Positions 1 through 6,710 are shown, counted from the first letter of the stretch. The stretch: 7,381 nucleotides of DNA from Gulosibacter sediminis (GCF_014904065.1 NZ_JACXJG010000010.1:223553-230933); one strand, 5' to 3'. Made by a program: numbers and translations. Notes: generated by a model from the letters alone, not told the origin.

Positions 1-2795
1 CCGACAAGGCTGACGACGCCGCGAAGACCGACGACGCGAAGCCAGAGGACGAGCGCCACCCGCGCATTCCCGAGGTCATCACGCAGCGCACCCTCTTCTT
101 CCTTGCGCCCGACTTGCCGCCGCTGTCCGAGGCCCCCCGCAGCAGCCGCAACGAGCCGCGCGAGCCGCAGCAGCGCGACGACGCGAACGACGAGGACGGC
201 GACGACAACGAGAGCAACAGCAACAACCGCCGCCGCACCTCGCGCCGCGGCCGCCGCGGTGACGAGCAGGAGCGCGAGCAGCGCGAACCCCAGCGCCGTG
301 AGCGCGACCGCGACCGCAGCCGCGACTCTGGCCGCGACTCGAGCGACTTTGACGACGACACCGACGCCGAGGTCATCGACGAGCCGCAGGCCGTTAAGGG
401 CTCGACGCGCCTCGCCGCGAAGCGCGCCCGCCGCCGCGAAAGCCGCGAGCTCGGCCGCCGCCGCACCGTCGTCACCGAGAGCGAATTCCAGGCCCGCCGC
501 GAGTCGGTCGACCGCAAGATGCTCGTGCGCGCCAAGGACGGTCGCGTGCAGATCGGCGTGCTCGAGGACAACATTCTGGTCGAGCACTACGTTGCCCGCA
601 ACGAAGACGTCTCGCTCATTGGCAACGTCTACCTCGGTCGCGTGCAGAACGTGCTGCCGAGCATGGAGGCCGCGTTCGTCGACATCGGCGAGGCCCGCAA
701 CGCCGTGCTCTACTCGGGCGAGGTTGACTGGAGCGCCGCGAAGCTTGGCCCGAATACGGCCCGCAAGATCGAGAATGCCCTCAAGCCGGGCGACAAGGTG
801 CTCGTGCAGGTCACGAAAGACCCTGTCGGACACAAGGGTGCCCGCCTGACCAGCCAGATCTCGCTGCCCGGCCGCTACCTCGTGTACGTGCCTGGCAACA
901 CGCTCAACGGCATCAGCCGCAAGCTGCCCGAGACCGAGCGCACGCGCCTCAAGAAGATCCTCAAGGAGGTGCTGCCGGACGGCGTTGGCGTCATCGTGCG
1001 CACCGCCGCCGAGGGCGCGACCGAGGAGCAGCTGCAGCGCGACGTTGAGCGCCTCACGCGCCAGTGGGAAGACATCCAGAAGCAGGTCGCCTCGGCAGGC
1101 AAGGGCCCGAAGACGCTCCACGCCGAGCCCGACATGCTCATCAAGATCATCCGCGACGTCTTCAACGAGGACTTCCACCAGCTGATCATCCAGGGCAACT
1201 CCGAGCTCGAGACGATCAAGACCTACCTCGGTCAGGTCGCCCCCGACCTGCTCGAGCGCGTCGAGAAGTACACCGGCGACGACATCTTCGTTGAGTACAA
1301 GGTCAACGACATGATCGACAAGGCGCTCAGCCGCAAGGTCTGGCTGCCGTCGGGTGGTTCGCTCGTCATCGACCGCACCGAGGCGATGACGGTCATCGAC
1401 GTCAACACCGGCAAGTTCGTCGGCTCGGGTGGCAACCTCGAAGAGACCGTCACGAAGAACAACCTCGAGGCGGCCGAAGAGATCATTCGCCAGCTGCGCC
1501 TGCGCGACATCGGCGGCATCATCGTCATCGACTTCATCGACATGGTGCTCGAAACGAACCGCGACCTCGTCCACCGCCGCCTCGTCGAGGGCCTCTCGCG
1601 CGACCGCACGAAGCACCAGGTCGCCGAGGTCACGAGCCTCGGCCTCGTGCAGATGACCCGCAAGAAGATCGGCCTTGGCCTGCTCGAGACCTTCTCGGAG
1701 CCCTGTGCTGCCTGCGCCGGCCGCGGCGTCGTCGTGCACTCGCACCCGGTCAACCACGGCGGCGGCAACAGCAACCAGTCGAAGGGCCGCTCGCAGTCGC
1801 GCCGCGGCAACAACAAGGGCCAGAACGACAACGGTCGCAACCAAAACCAGGGCCAAAACCAGAACCAGAACCAGAACCAGACGCAGAGCGGTTCGAACGG
1901 CGGCGGCACCCACGAGATCACCGATGACGCCCGCAACGCGCTGACGAAGATCGCCGCGTCGACCATGGTGTCGGCGAAGGACGACGAGGCGGTGCGCGAG
2001 GCGGCCGAGAAGCTCGCGGATGCGGCTGCCGCGGCAGCGTCGGGCAAGCCCGCTGCCGATGTGCTCGCGGCCGGTGGCGAGGCGTCGAACGACAACGACT
2101 CGAACGGTGAGGGCCGTCGTTCGCGGCGCTCGCGCCGCGGCGGCCGCGGTCGCAACCGCAACGCCGAGCAGCAGGGCGACGAGTCGCAGAACTCGAACGC
2201 CGAGCAGGCCGACGGTCAGCAGGATGCGCGCGACAGTCGCGATGCCCGCGACAGCCGCGATTCGATCCAGCAGGATGCGTCGGGCAGCGACCGCAACGGT
2301 AACGACCGTTCGGCCAGCGACCGCAACACTAGCGACCGCGCAAACAGCGATCGCAACGCCAACGACCGCAGCGCCAACGACCGCGCCGCAACCACGACGG
2401 CTCAGCCCGCGCAGGACGCGACGAAGGCCGAGGAGGCACCCCGCGCATCCAAGCCGCGCCGCCGCCGCGTGAGCACCGGCACGGTCACGGCCGATGCCTC
2501 GAGCAGCGAGGCGCGCCGCGAGTCGGCGCTCTCGATCGAGCTGCCCGAGGCGAAGCAGCCGGCGCCGAAGGCCGAGCCGCAGGTCGACGCGTCGCTGAGC
2601 CTCGAATCCCTCGACGCCGCCCTCGACTCGCTCGCCGGCACCGCCGAGCCGAACGAGTCGAGCAGCCAGCCCAAGGAGCAGCCACAGGCCGCCCCGCGGG
2701 CAAGCGCCGAGCCGGCCCCGGCCGCCGAGGCGCCGAAGACCAGCTCGCCGAAGCGCCGTCGGCGCATCACGACGGGCCCGATCGCGGGGGAGTAG
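1..2795 (+). CDS. rne: Ribonuclease E/G, 5' end outside window
   Basis: Endoribonuclease of the RNase E/G family, which cuts single-stranded RNA in rRNA maturation and mRNA decay. The frame is open from base 3, giving 930 visible residues ending at TAG 2793-2795; no start is in view. Residues 1-135 are charged and low-complexity. An S1-like RNA-binding region follows (about 520-730, with IGNVYLGRVQNVLPSMEAAF). The DNase I-like catalytic core has VIDVNTG with its Asp at 1398-1400 and IVIDFIDM with its Asp at 1530-1532, equivalent to E. coli RNase E D303 and D346. A CAAC zinc-link motif has its Cys codons at 1704 and 1713, like CPRC in E. coli. From about 1740 to the end lies a disordered arm of roughly 350 residues, rich in N/Q, then R/S/D, with several repeats. 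Conserved actinobacterial N-terminal text (TLFFLAPDLPPL, just before base 126) lies upstream of any plausible start here, so the gene begins outside. The core is full and apparently active. Confidence 0.95.
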   Translation, partial: DKADDAAKTDDAKPEDERHPRIPEVITQRTLFFLAPDLPPLSEAPRSSRNEPREPQQRDDANDEDGDDNESNSNNRRRTSRRGRRGDEQEREQREPQRRERDRDRSRDSGRDSSDFDDDTDAEVIDEPQAVKGSTRLAAKRARRRESRELGRRRTVVTESEFQARRESVDRKMLVRAKDGRVQIGVLEDNILVEHYVARNEDVSLIGNVYLGRVQNVLPSMEAAFVDIGEARNAVLYSGEVDWSAAKLGPNTARKIENALKPGDKVLVQVTKDPVGHKGARLTSQISLPGRYLVYVPGNTLNGISRKLPETERTRLKKILKEVLPDGVGVIVRTAAEGATEEQLQRDVERLTRQWEDIQKQVASAGKGPKTLHAEPDMLIKIIRDVFNEDFHQLIIQGNSELETIKTYLGQVAPDLLERVEKYTGDDIFVEYKVNDMIDKALSRKVWLPSGGSLVIDRTEAMTVIDVNTGKFVGSGGNLEETVTKNNLEAAEEIIRQLRLRDIGGIIVIDFIDMVLETNRDLVHRRLVEGLSRDRTKHQVAEVTSLGLVQMTRKKIGLGLLETFSEPCAACAGRGVVVHSHPVNHGGGNSNQSKGRSQSRRGNNKGQNDNGRNQNQGQNQNQNQNQTQSGSNGGGTHEITDDARNALTKIAASTMVSAKDDEAVREAAEKLADAAAAAASGKPAADVLAAGGEASNDNDSNGEGRRSRRSRRGGRGRNRNAEQQGDESQNSNAEQADGQQDARDSRDARDSRDSIQQDASGSDRNGNDRSASDRNTSDRANSDRNANDRSANDRAATTTAQPAQDATKAEEAPRASKPRRRRVSTGTVTADASSSEARRESALSIELPEAKQPAPKAEPQVDASLSLESLDAALDSLAGTAEPNESSSQPKEQPQAAPRASAEPAPAAEAPKTSSPKRRRRITTGPIAGE
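1845..1880 (+). repeat. AACCAG hexanucleotide repeat coding Asn-Gln
   Basis: Four perfect AACCAG units stand at 1857-1880, with a further copy at 1845-1850 separated by GGCCAA. In the rne frame they encode an alternating Asn-Gln tract (NQGQNQNQNQNQ). Because the unit is six bases, gain or loss of a copy would lengthen or shorten the protein without breaking the frame. It lies just after the zinc-link motif, in the disordered linker. Confidence 0.85.
2223..2258 (+). repeat. Two 18-base units coding DARDSR
   Basis: Bases 2223-2240 and 2241-2258 are two copies of an 18-base unit differing at two third-codon positions. Each encodes Asp-Ala-Arg-Asp-Ser-Arg, and a third copy may have begun at 2259 (Asp-Ser). 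They sit in the C-terminal disordered arm of RNase E/G, just ahead of the pentapeptide repeat. Confidence 0.75.
2280..2384 (+). repeat. Seven 15-base units coding xx[S/N]DR
   Basis: Seven consecutive 15-base units fill this stretch exactly, in the rne frame. They encode SGSDR, NGNDR, SASDR, NTSDR, ANSDR, NANDR and SANDR: the last three positions are always Ser or Asn, then Asp, then Arg, while the first two vary among small or polar residues. Nucleotide changes fall in both silent and replacement positions, yet the Asp-Arg pair is never lost, which suggests an old, constrained repeat rather than a recent slippage product. Confidence 0.85.
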
Positions 2796-2805
2796 TTCCC
2801 CGCGA
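2782..2805 (+). terminator. 8-bp hairpin over rne stop codon
   Basis: TCGCGGGG (2782-2789) pairs perfectly with CCCCGCGA (2798-2805) around an eight-base loop that contains the TAG stop at 2793-2795. No T-run follows, so it is not a classic intrinsic terminator. It could still end or pause rne transcription (T-less hairpins are common in high-GC actinobacteria) or protect the mRNA 3' end. A new promoter starts about 20 bases downstream, which suits a transcription boundary here. Confidence 0.35.
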
Positions 2806-2823
2806 GCGGGTCGACTCCGAGGG

Positions 2824-2853
2824 TTGACGCTCACCCGAAGAATCGACTAAAGT
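2824..2853 (+). promoter_or_regulatory. Sigma70-like promoter of rplU-rpmA
   Basis: The -35 hexamer TTGACG (2824-2829; five of six matches to consensus) is followed after 18 bases by TAAAGT (2848-2853; four of six to TATAAT). It sits in the 194-base rne-rplU gap and points at rplU. Transcription would start near 2860, leaving a leader of about 130 bases. The start point is inferred from spacing only. Confidence 0.7.
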
Positions 2854-2859
2854 AGGTCG

Positions 2860-2989
2860 CTGTTGCACGCTCTTCGAGCGACGCGGCGTCGGCCGCGCAG
2901 TGAGAGCGTCAGGGTACGTGCACCGGCACGTCACGCAAATCGTTCGCGAAGCGACTTCGGTCGCCGAGCACAAAGAAAAGGTAGCTGAA
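2860..2989 (+). promoter_or_regulatory. Structured 5' leader of rplU
   Basis: Between the predicted start of transcription and the rplU start codon are several perfect hairpins: CGCTC/GAGCG at 2868-2880 (3-base loop); CGCGGC/GCCGCG at 2882-2897 (GTCG loop); ACGTGC/GCACGT at 2916-2931 (ACCG loop), which can be lengthened by GCGT 2906-2909 with ACGC 2933-2936; and GCGAC/GTCGC at 2951-2964 closed by a stable TTCG tetraloop. The last ends 10 bases before the Shine-Dalgarno GAAAAGG (2975-2981). Such leaders are known before ribosomal protein genes, where the protein binds its own mRNA; whether this one does is inference. No T-run follows any stem, so control by transcription termination is not indicated. 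Confidence 0.5.
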
Positions 2990-3298
2990 GTGGTATTCGC
3001 AGTAGTGCGCGCCGGTGGCCGGCAGGAAAAGGTCGAGGTTGGCTCGATCGTTACGATGAACCGCGTCGTCGCAGACGACAAGGGCAAGGTTATTCTTCCC
3101 GCCGTGCTGCTCGTCGACGGTGACAACATCACCAGCGACGCTGACAAGCTCGCAAAGGTGACGGTCTCGGCCGAGGTTGTTGAAAACCTCCGCGGCCCGA
3201 AGATCCGCATCATGAAGTACAAGAACAAGACCGGTTACAAGAAGCGCCAGGGCCACCGCCAGGAGCTCACCACGGTCAAGATCACCGACATTAAGTAA
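2990..3298 (+). CDS. rplU: 50S ribosomal protein L21 (bL21)
   Basis: Structural protein of the large ribosomal subunit that binds 23S rRNA. The protein is 102 residues, the usual length for actinobacterial L21. It opens [18 protein letters not shown], with the conserved AGG(K/R)Q turn, and ends with the signature region [14 protein letters not shown] at residues 78-91 (basic residues then GHR), followed by a short beta tail. The GTG at 2990 is chosen because family homology begins exactly there and GAAAAGG (2975-2981) lies 8 bases upstream. An in-frame GTG at 2900 would add 30 residues unlike any L21 and would swallow the leader. rpmA follows after 20 bases, so the two are co-transcribed in the conserved L21-L27 pair. 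Confidence 0.97.
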   Translation: MVFAVVRAGGRQEKVEVGSIVTMNRVVADDKGKVILPAVLLVDGDNITSDADKLAKVTVSAEVVENLRGPKIRIMKYKNKTGYKKRQGHRQELTTVKITDIK

Positions 3299-3318
3299 GT
3301 CGTCAGGAGCATACTGAA

Positions 3319-3576
3319 ATGGCACACAAGAAGGGCGCAAGCTCGTCCAAGAACGGCCGCGACTCCAACGCTCAGCGTCTCGGTGTGAAGCGCTTCGCTG
3401 GTCAGGAAGTCAACGCCGGTGAGATCCTCGTCCGCCAGCGCGGCACCAAGTTCCACCCCGGCGTCAACGTCGGCCGTGGCGGCGACGACACCCTGTTCGC
3501 TCTCGCGGGCGGCAAGGTCGAGTTCGGCGCCAAGGGCATGCGCAAGGTCGTGAACATCGTCGCAGCTGCCGAGTAA
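3319..3576 (+). CDS. rpmA: 50S ribosomal protein L27 (bL27)
   Basis: Large-subunit protein whose N-terminal tail reaches the peptidyl-transferase centre near the tRNA acceptor ends. It is 85 residues. The protein starts directly [16 protein letters not shown], the mature-type tail, with no cleavable N-terminal extension of the kind seen in Firmicutes. The family signature [15 protein letters not shown] lies at residues 34-48. AGGAG at 3305-3309 stands 9 bases before the ATG. It is the second gene of the rplU-rpmA unit and is followed by two hairpins, the second being a strong terminator. Confidence 0.98.
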   Translation: MAHKKGASSSKNGRDSNAQRLGVKRFAGQEVNAGEILVRQRGTKFHPGVNVGRGGDDTLFALAGGKVEFGAKGMRKVVNIVAAAE

Positions 3577-3582
3577 GGCGCT

Positions 3583-3604
3583 GTGAGCCGGCAAACCGGC
3601 ACAC
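3583..3604 (+). other. Hairpin between rpmA and terminator
   Basis: GCCGG (3587-3591) pairs with CCGGC (3596-3600) around a CAAA loop. The stem extends by GTG 3583-3585 with CAC 3602-3604 across an A-A mismatch. It starts six bases after the rpmA stop and ends four bases before the terminator stem. It may stabilise the 3' end of the message or act as a first pausing site. Confidence 0.5.
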
Positions 3605-3608
3605 TTTG

Positions 3609-3640
3609 AAAAAGGGGCGGACACTCTCCGCCCCTTTTTT
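3609..3640 (+). terminator. Intrinsic terminator of rplU-rpmA
   Basis: GGGGCGG (3614-3620) pairs with CCGCCCC (3628-3634) around a seven-base loop, followed by six T (3635-3640). Five A before the stem (3609-3613) can pair with the T-run, so it could also work for transcription arriving from the other side. It separates the ribosomal protein pair from obgE. Confidence 0.95.
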
Positions 3641-3662
3641 CATTGCCGCGCCGCACGTGGCC

Positions 3663-3693
3663 TGAACACGGGCGCCACGCGGGGCGGCACAAT
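3663..3693 (+). promoter_or_regulatory. Weak candidate promoter of obgE
   Basis: Because a strong terminator precedes obgE, a promoter is expected in 3641-3716. The best I can see is TGAACA (3663-3668) with CACAAT (3688-3693), four of six matches each, but the 19-base spacer is long. The true promoter may be a different, less consensus-like one. Confidence 0.2.
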
Positions 3694-3716
3694 GGAACGG
3701 GAACGAAGGAGCACTC

Positions 3717-5249
3717 ATGGCAACGTTCGTCGATGAGGTACGTCTGTACCTGCGCGCTGGCGACGGCGGCAATGGCTGCATGTCGATTCGCCGCGAAAAG
3801 TTCAAGCCGCTCGCTGGCCCTGACGGTGGCAACGGAGGTGACGGTGGCGACATCGTGCTCGTCGCCGACCCCGATGTGACCACGCTGCTCACCTACCACC
3901 ACACGCCGCACCAGCGCAGCGACTCGGGCGGCTTCGGCATGGGCGACTACCGCAACGGCACGAAGGGCGGCGATCTCGAGCTGCCCGTGCCCGTTGGCAC
4001 CGTCGTGCGCGACACCGACGGCGAGGTGATCGTCGACCTCGACACGCCTGGGATGCGCCTGGTCGCGGCCGAGGGCGGCCTCGGTGGCCTCGGCAACAAC
4101 TCGCTCGCGAACTCGAAGCGTAAGGCCCCGGGCTTCGCGCTGCTCGGCACGCCGGGCGAGACGACCGAGCTCGTGCTCGAACTCAAGACCGTCGCCGACG
4201 TCGCGCTCGTGGGCTACCCGAGCGCCGGCAAGAGCTCGCTCATCGCCGCGATGAGCGCCGCGAAACCGAAGATCGCCGACTACCCGTTCACCACGCTGCA
4301 CCCGAACCTCGGCGTTATCGAGACCGGCAACAGCCGCTTCACGATGGCCGATGTGCCGGGCCTCATCGAGGGCGCGAGCGAGGGCCGTGGCCTCGGCCTC
4401 GAGTTCCTGCGCCACGTCGAGCGCTGCGAGGCGCTGCTGCACGTGCTCGACTGCGCCACGCTCGAGCCGGGCCGCGACCCGCTCAGCGACCTCGACATCA
4501 TCCTTGCCGAGCTCGACGCCTACGAGGTGCCCGAGGGGCAGACGCCGCTCACGCAGCGGCCCGCCATCGTCGCGCTGAACAAGATCGACGTGCCGGATGG
4601 GCGCGAGCTGGCCGAGTTCATCCGCCCCGATCTCGAGGCGCGCGGCTACAAGGTGTTCCTCGTGTCGACCGTTTCGCACGAGGGCCTGCGCGAGCTCGGC
4701 TTCGCGCTCGGCGACATCGTCGAGCAGGCTCGCGCCGCGCGTGCCGAGCAGACCGAGCAGCGCGAACGCATCGTCATTCGACCGAAGGCAGTCGACGAGA
4801 AGGACTACACGATTCGCGTCGAGGGTGGCACCTGGGGTGACATTTACCGCATCCTCGGCCGCAAGCCCGAGCGCTGGGTGGCGCAGACCGATTTCGCGAA
4901 CGACGAGGCCGTCGGCTACCTCGCCGATCGCCTCGCGAAGCTTGGCCTCGAGGATGCCCTGGTCGCGAAGGGCGCGCAGGCCGGGTCGACCGTGGTGATT
5001 GGCCCTGGCGACGGCATGATCTTCGACTGGGAGCCGACACTTTCGTCGGCCGCCGAGGTGATGACGGCGCGCGGCTCGGACATCCGCTTCGAAGAGCGCA
5101 CGCGTCGCACCACGAAGGAGCGCCGCGAGGACTACTACCGCTGGATGGACGCCAAGTCGGCCGCCCGCGAGCAGCTTGAGGACGAACGCAAGGCTGGCAT
5201 CTGGAACGGCGACGACGAAGCGGCCGAATCGGCTGAGAACTCGCGCTAG
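3717..5249 (+). CDS. obgE: Obg-family GTPase (CgtA)
   Basis: Essential GTPase that binds the 50S subunit and links ribosome assembly to guanine-nucleotide and (p)ppGpp levels. The 510 residues show all three Obg domains. The glycine-rich Obg fold covers residues 1-158 (DGGNGGDGG at 36-44, GGLGGLGNN at 120-128). The G domain covers about 159-335: P-loop GYPSAGKSS 166-174, switch region [10 protein letters not shown] 191-200, DVPG 212-215, NKID 288-291 and the STVS G5 loop 317-320. The C-terminal OCT domain covers about 360-440 ([20 protein letters not shown]). A charged tail of about 70 residues follows, typical of actinobacteria. AAGGAG at 3706-3711 lies 5 bases before the ATG. Stop TAG 5247-5249 overlaps the Shine-Dalgarno of the next gene, indicating coupling. 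Confidence 0.97.
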   Translation: MATFVDEVRLYLRAGDGGNGCMSIRREKFKPLAGPDGGNGGDGGDIVLVADPDVTTLLTYHHTPHQRSDSGGFGMGDYRNGTKGGDLELPVPVGTVVRDTDGEVIVDLDTPGMRLVAAEGGLGGLGNNSLANSKRKAPGFALLGTPGETTELVLELKTVADVALVGYPSAGKSSLIAAMSAAKPKIADYPFTTLHPNLGVIETGNSRFTMADVPGLIEGASEGRGLGLEFLRHVERCEALLHVLDCATLEPGRDPLSDLDIILAELDAYEVPEGQTPLTQRPAIVALNKIDVPDGRELAEFIRPDLEARGYKVFLVSTVSHEGLRELGFALGDIVEQARAARAEQTEQRERIVIRPKAVDEKDYTIRVEGGTWGDIYRILGRKPERWVAQTDFANDEAVGYLADRLAKLGLEDALVAKGAQAGSTVVIGPGDGMIFDWEPTLSSAAEVMTARGSDIRFEERTRRTTKERREDYYRWMDAKSAAREQLEDERKAGIWNGDDEAAESAENSR

Positions 5250-5259
5250 GATGGTGGGT

Positions 5260-5595
5260 ATGTTCGAGCTTCCCGCAGTCATCCAGTCGGCCGGTGAAAT
5301 GATCGTCCACCCGGGCGAGATGTGGTTTCCCCCGATCGTGTTCGGCATCATCGCCCTCGTGATTCTGCTGGTCTGCGCCCTTGTGGCGTTCTCGTTCCGC
5401 AACATGGCCGCGAGCCACCCCGAGAACCCGACGGTCTACGTCTATGAGCCCATCGGTCACCCGGGTCATCCGATTGCCGAAGGCGCCCACGAGGGTGCGC
5501 GAGCTGTGCCCGGCCACGAAGACGCACTCGTCCGCGACCAGATCGGCCGCTCGCAGGGTGAGCAGCGTGCTGCACAGCGGCACCAAGATCACTAG
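5260..5595 (+). CDS. Small single-span membrane protein, unknown function
   Basis: I cannot assign a function. The 111-residue product has a short N-terminal segment, one hydrophobic stretch at about residues 24-46 (FPPIVFGIIALVILLVCALVAF), a basic SFRN turn, then a polar tail of about 60 residues with seven His, including GHPGHP at 66-71. By the positive-inside rule the tail is probably cytoplasmic. The ATG at 5260 is preferred to the in-frame ATG at 5251 because AGGA (5248-5251) then sits 8 bases upstream; the earlier ATG has no such site. The Shine-Dalgarno overlaps the obgE stop, and the gap is 10 bases. A small one-span protein in front of nadD is, as I recall, common in Microbacteriaceae, usually after proA. 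Codon third positions are GC-rich to the end, so the tail appears genuine. Confidence 0.8.
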   Translation: MFELPAVIQSAGEMIVHPGEMWFPPIVFGIIALVILLVCALVAFSFRNMAASHPENPTVYVYEPIGHPGHPIAEGAHEGARAVPGHEDALVRDQIGRSQGEQRAAQRHQDH

Positions 5596-5607
5596 CGAAC
5601 CACTGGC

Positions 5608-6237
5608 GTGACGCCGAACGAATTCGAGCCCGCCCAGCGCCGACGACACCGCGTCGGCATTATGGGTGGTACCTTCGACCCGATTCACCACGGTCACCTC
5701 GTCGCGGGCAGCGAAGTTGCGCAGCACTTCGACCTCGATGAGGTGTTCTTCGTTCCGACGGGCAACCCGTACATGAAAGACGGCGTCTCGCCGGCCGAGC
5801 ATCGTTACCTCATGACGGTGATCGCGACCGCGTCGAACCCGCGCTTCAAGACGAGCCGCGTCGACATCGACCGCCCGGGGCCGACCTACACCATCGACAC
5901 GCTGCGCGACTTTCACCGCCTCATGCCCGAGGCCGAGCTCTTCTTCATCACGGGTGCCGACGCCGTGACGCAGATTCTCGAGTGGAAAGACGCCGACGAG
6001 ATGTTCGCGCTCGCGCACTTCGTCGCCGTCACGCGACCCGGCCACGAGCTCGACCTCGCGGGCCTGTCGCTCGAGAATGTCTCGGTGCTCGAGATTCCCG
6101 CGCTCGCCATTTCGTCGACCGACTGTCGCGCCCGCGTGCGCGCCGGCGCCCAGGTCTGGTACCTCGTGCCAGACGGCATCGTGCAATACATCACCAAGAA
6201 CCGGCTCTATCGGCCGGATGAACAGCGCAGCATTTAG
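5608..6237 (+). CDS. nadD: Nicotinate-nucleotide adenylyltransferase
   Basis: Transfers AMP from ATP to nicotinate mononucleotide to give deamido-NAD, the penultimate step of NAD synthesis. The 209 residues match the family length. [11 protein letters not shown] at 20-30 holds the HxGH nucleotidyltransferase motif (H27, H30); FFITGADAV at 112-120 and the ISSTDCR motif at 168-174 complete the ATP-binding site. The GTG at 5608 is chosen because the in-frame TAG at 5593 prevents any earlier start. No clear Shine-Dalgarno is visible, so translation is probably coupled to the preceding gene, which ends 12 bases upstream in the same frame. An internal ATG at 5665 would cut off the first strand before the GGTFDP loop and is less likely. 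rsfS follows after 23 bases, a widely conserved pairing. Confidence 0.96.
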   Translation: MTPNEFEPAQRRRHRVGIMGGTFDPIHHGHLVAGSEVAQHFDLDEVFFVPTGNPYMKDGVSPAEHRYLMTVIATASNPRFKTSRVDIDRPGPTYTIDTLRDFHRLMPEAELFFITGADAVTQILEWKDADEMFALAHFVAVTRPGHELDLAGLSLENVSVLEIPALAISSTDCRARVRAGAQVWYLVPDGIVQYITKNRLYRPDEQRSI

Positions 6238-6260
6238 CTGCCGGGTTGGAGCCTTGATCT

Positions 6261-6701
6261 ATGACCGCTTCTGAGAACGCCATCGCATTGACCAAGGCGG
6301 CCGCACTGGCCGCCGACGAGCGTCAGGCCACCGAGCAGATCGGCCTCGACGTGAGCGAGACGCTGCCGTACGCCGACGTGTTTCTCGTCGCCTCCGGCCG
6401 CAACGAGCGCATGGTGCTCTCAATCGCCGAAGAGATCGAAGACAAGCTGCGCGAGGACTTCGGCGTGAAGTCGCTGCGCAAGGAGGGCACCGAGCTCGGT
6501 CGCTGGGTGCTGCTCGACTTCGGCGACCTCGTCGTGCACGTGTTCCACGAGGAAGAGCGCGAGTACTACTCGCTGGAGCGACTCTGGCGGGATGCGCCGG
6601 TCGTGCCGCTCGGGCTGGCGGAGGCCGCTGAGGCTGCCGCGGCGAGCGCATCCGAAGCCGAAGTCGACGACGAGCCCGACGCCGACCAGGCGCCGGAGTA
6701 A
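6261..6701 (+). CDS. rsfS: Ribosomal silencing factor RsfS
   Basis: RsfS (Iojap/DUF143 family) binds L14 on the 50S subunit and stops it joining the 30S subunit when nutrients run short. The 146 residues contain the full domain at about 5-112, including ADVFLVASGRNERMVLSIAE (38-57), the KEGTELGRWVLLDFGDLVVHVF run (74-95) and REYYSLERLWRDAP (100-113). An Ala/Glu/Asp-rich, probably disordered tail of about 30 residues (117-146) makes it longer than most homologues. GGAG at 6248-6251 lies 9 bases before the ATG. It follows nadD and precedes a transporter gene by only 9 bases. Confidence 0.96.
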   Translation: MTASENAIALTKAAALAADERQATEQIGLDVSETLPYADVFLVASGRNERMVLSIAEEIEDKLREDFGVKSLRKEGTELGRWVLLDFGDLVVHVFHEEEREYYSLERLWRDAPVVPLGLAEAAEAAAASASEAEVDDEPDADQAPE

Positions 6702-6710
6702 CATCGCAGG

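Noticed and set aside
114..116. TTG as start codon of rne
   Set aside because: The frame stays open to base 3, and the conserved-looking TLFFLAPDLPPL text spans this codon, so the gene starts before the window.
103..849. Ala/Arg/Thr-rich + strand open frame
   Set aside because: It overlaps the rne core in another frame and has the composition typical of out-of-frame reading of GC-rich coding DNA.
1845..1880. Possible CRISPR-like repeat
   Set aside because: Units are six bases with no spacers and encode an Asn-Gln tract in frame.
2882..2897. Intrinsic terminator or attenuator in the rplU leader
   Set aside because: The stem is perfect but no T-run follows.
2900..2989. 30-residue N-terminal extension of L21 from GTG 2900
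   Set aside because: L21 homology starts exactly at GTG 2990 with a good Shine-Dalgarno; the extension has no family resemblance and lies in the structured leader.
3402..5405. 667-residue open frame on the - strand
   Set aside because: Antisense to rpmA and obgE across the terminator; Arg/Ala/Val/Glu-rich shadow frame with no recognisable domain.
4774..6186. 470-residue open frame on the - strand
   Set aside because: Antisense to obgE, the membrane gene and nadD, all of which are well supported; low-complexity shadow product.
6702..6710. tRNA gene after rsfS, as I recall in some relatives
   Set aside because: Only nine bases separate rsfS from the next gene; there is no room for one.
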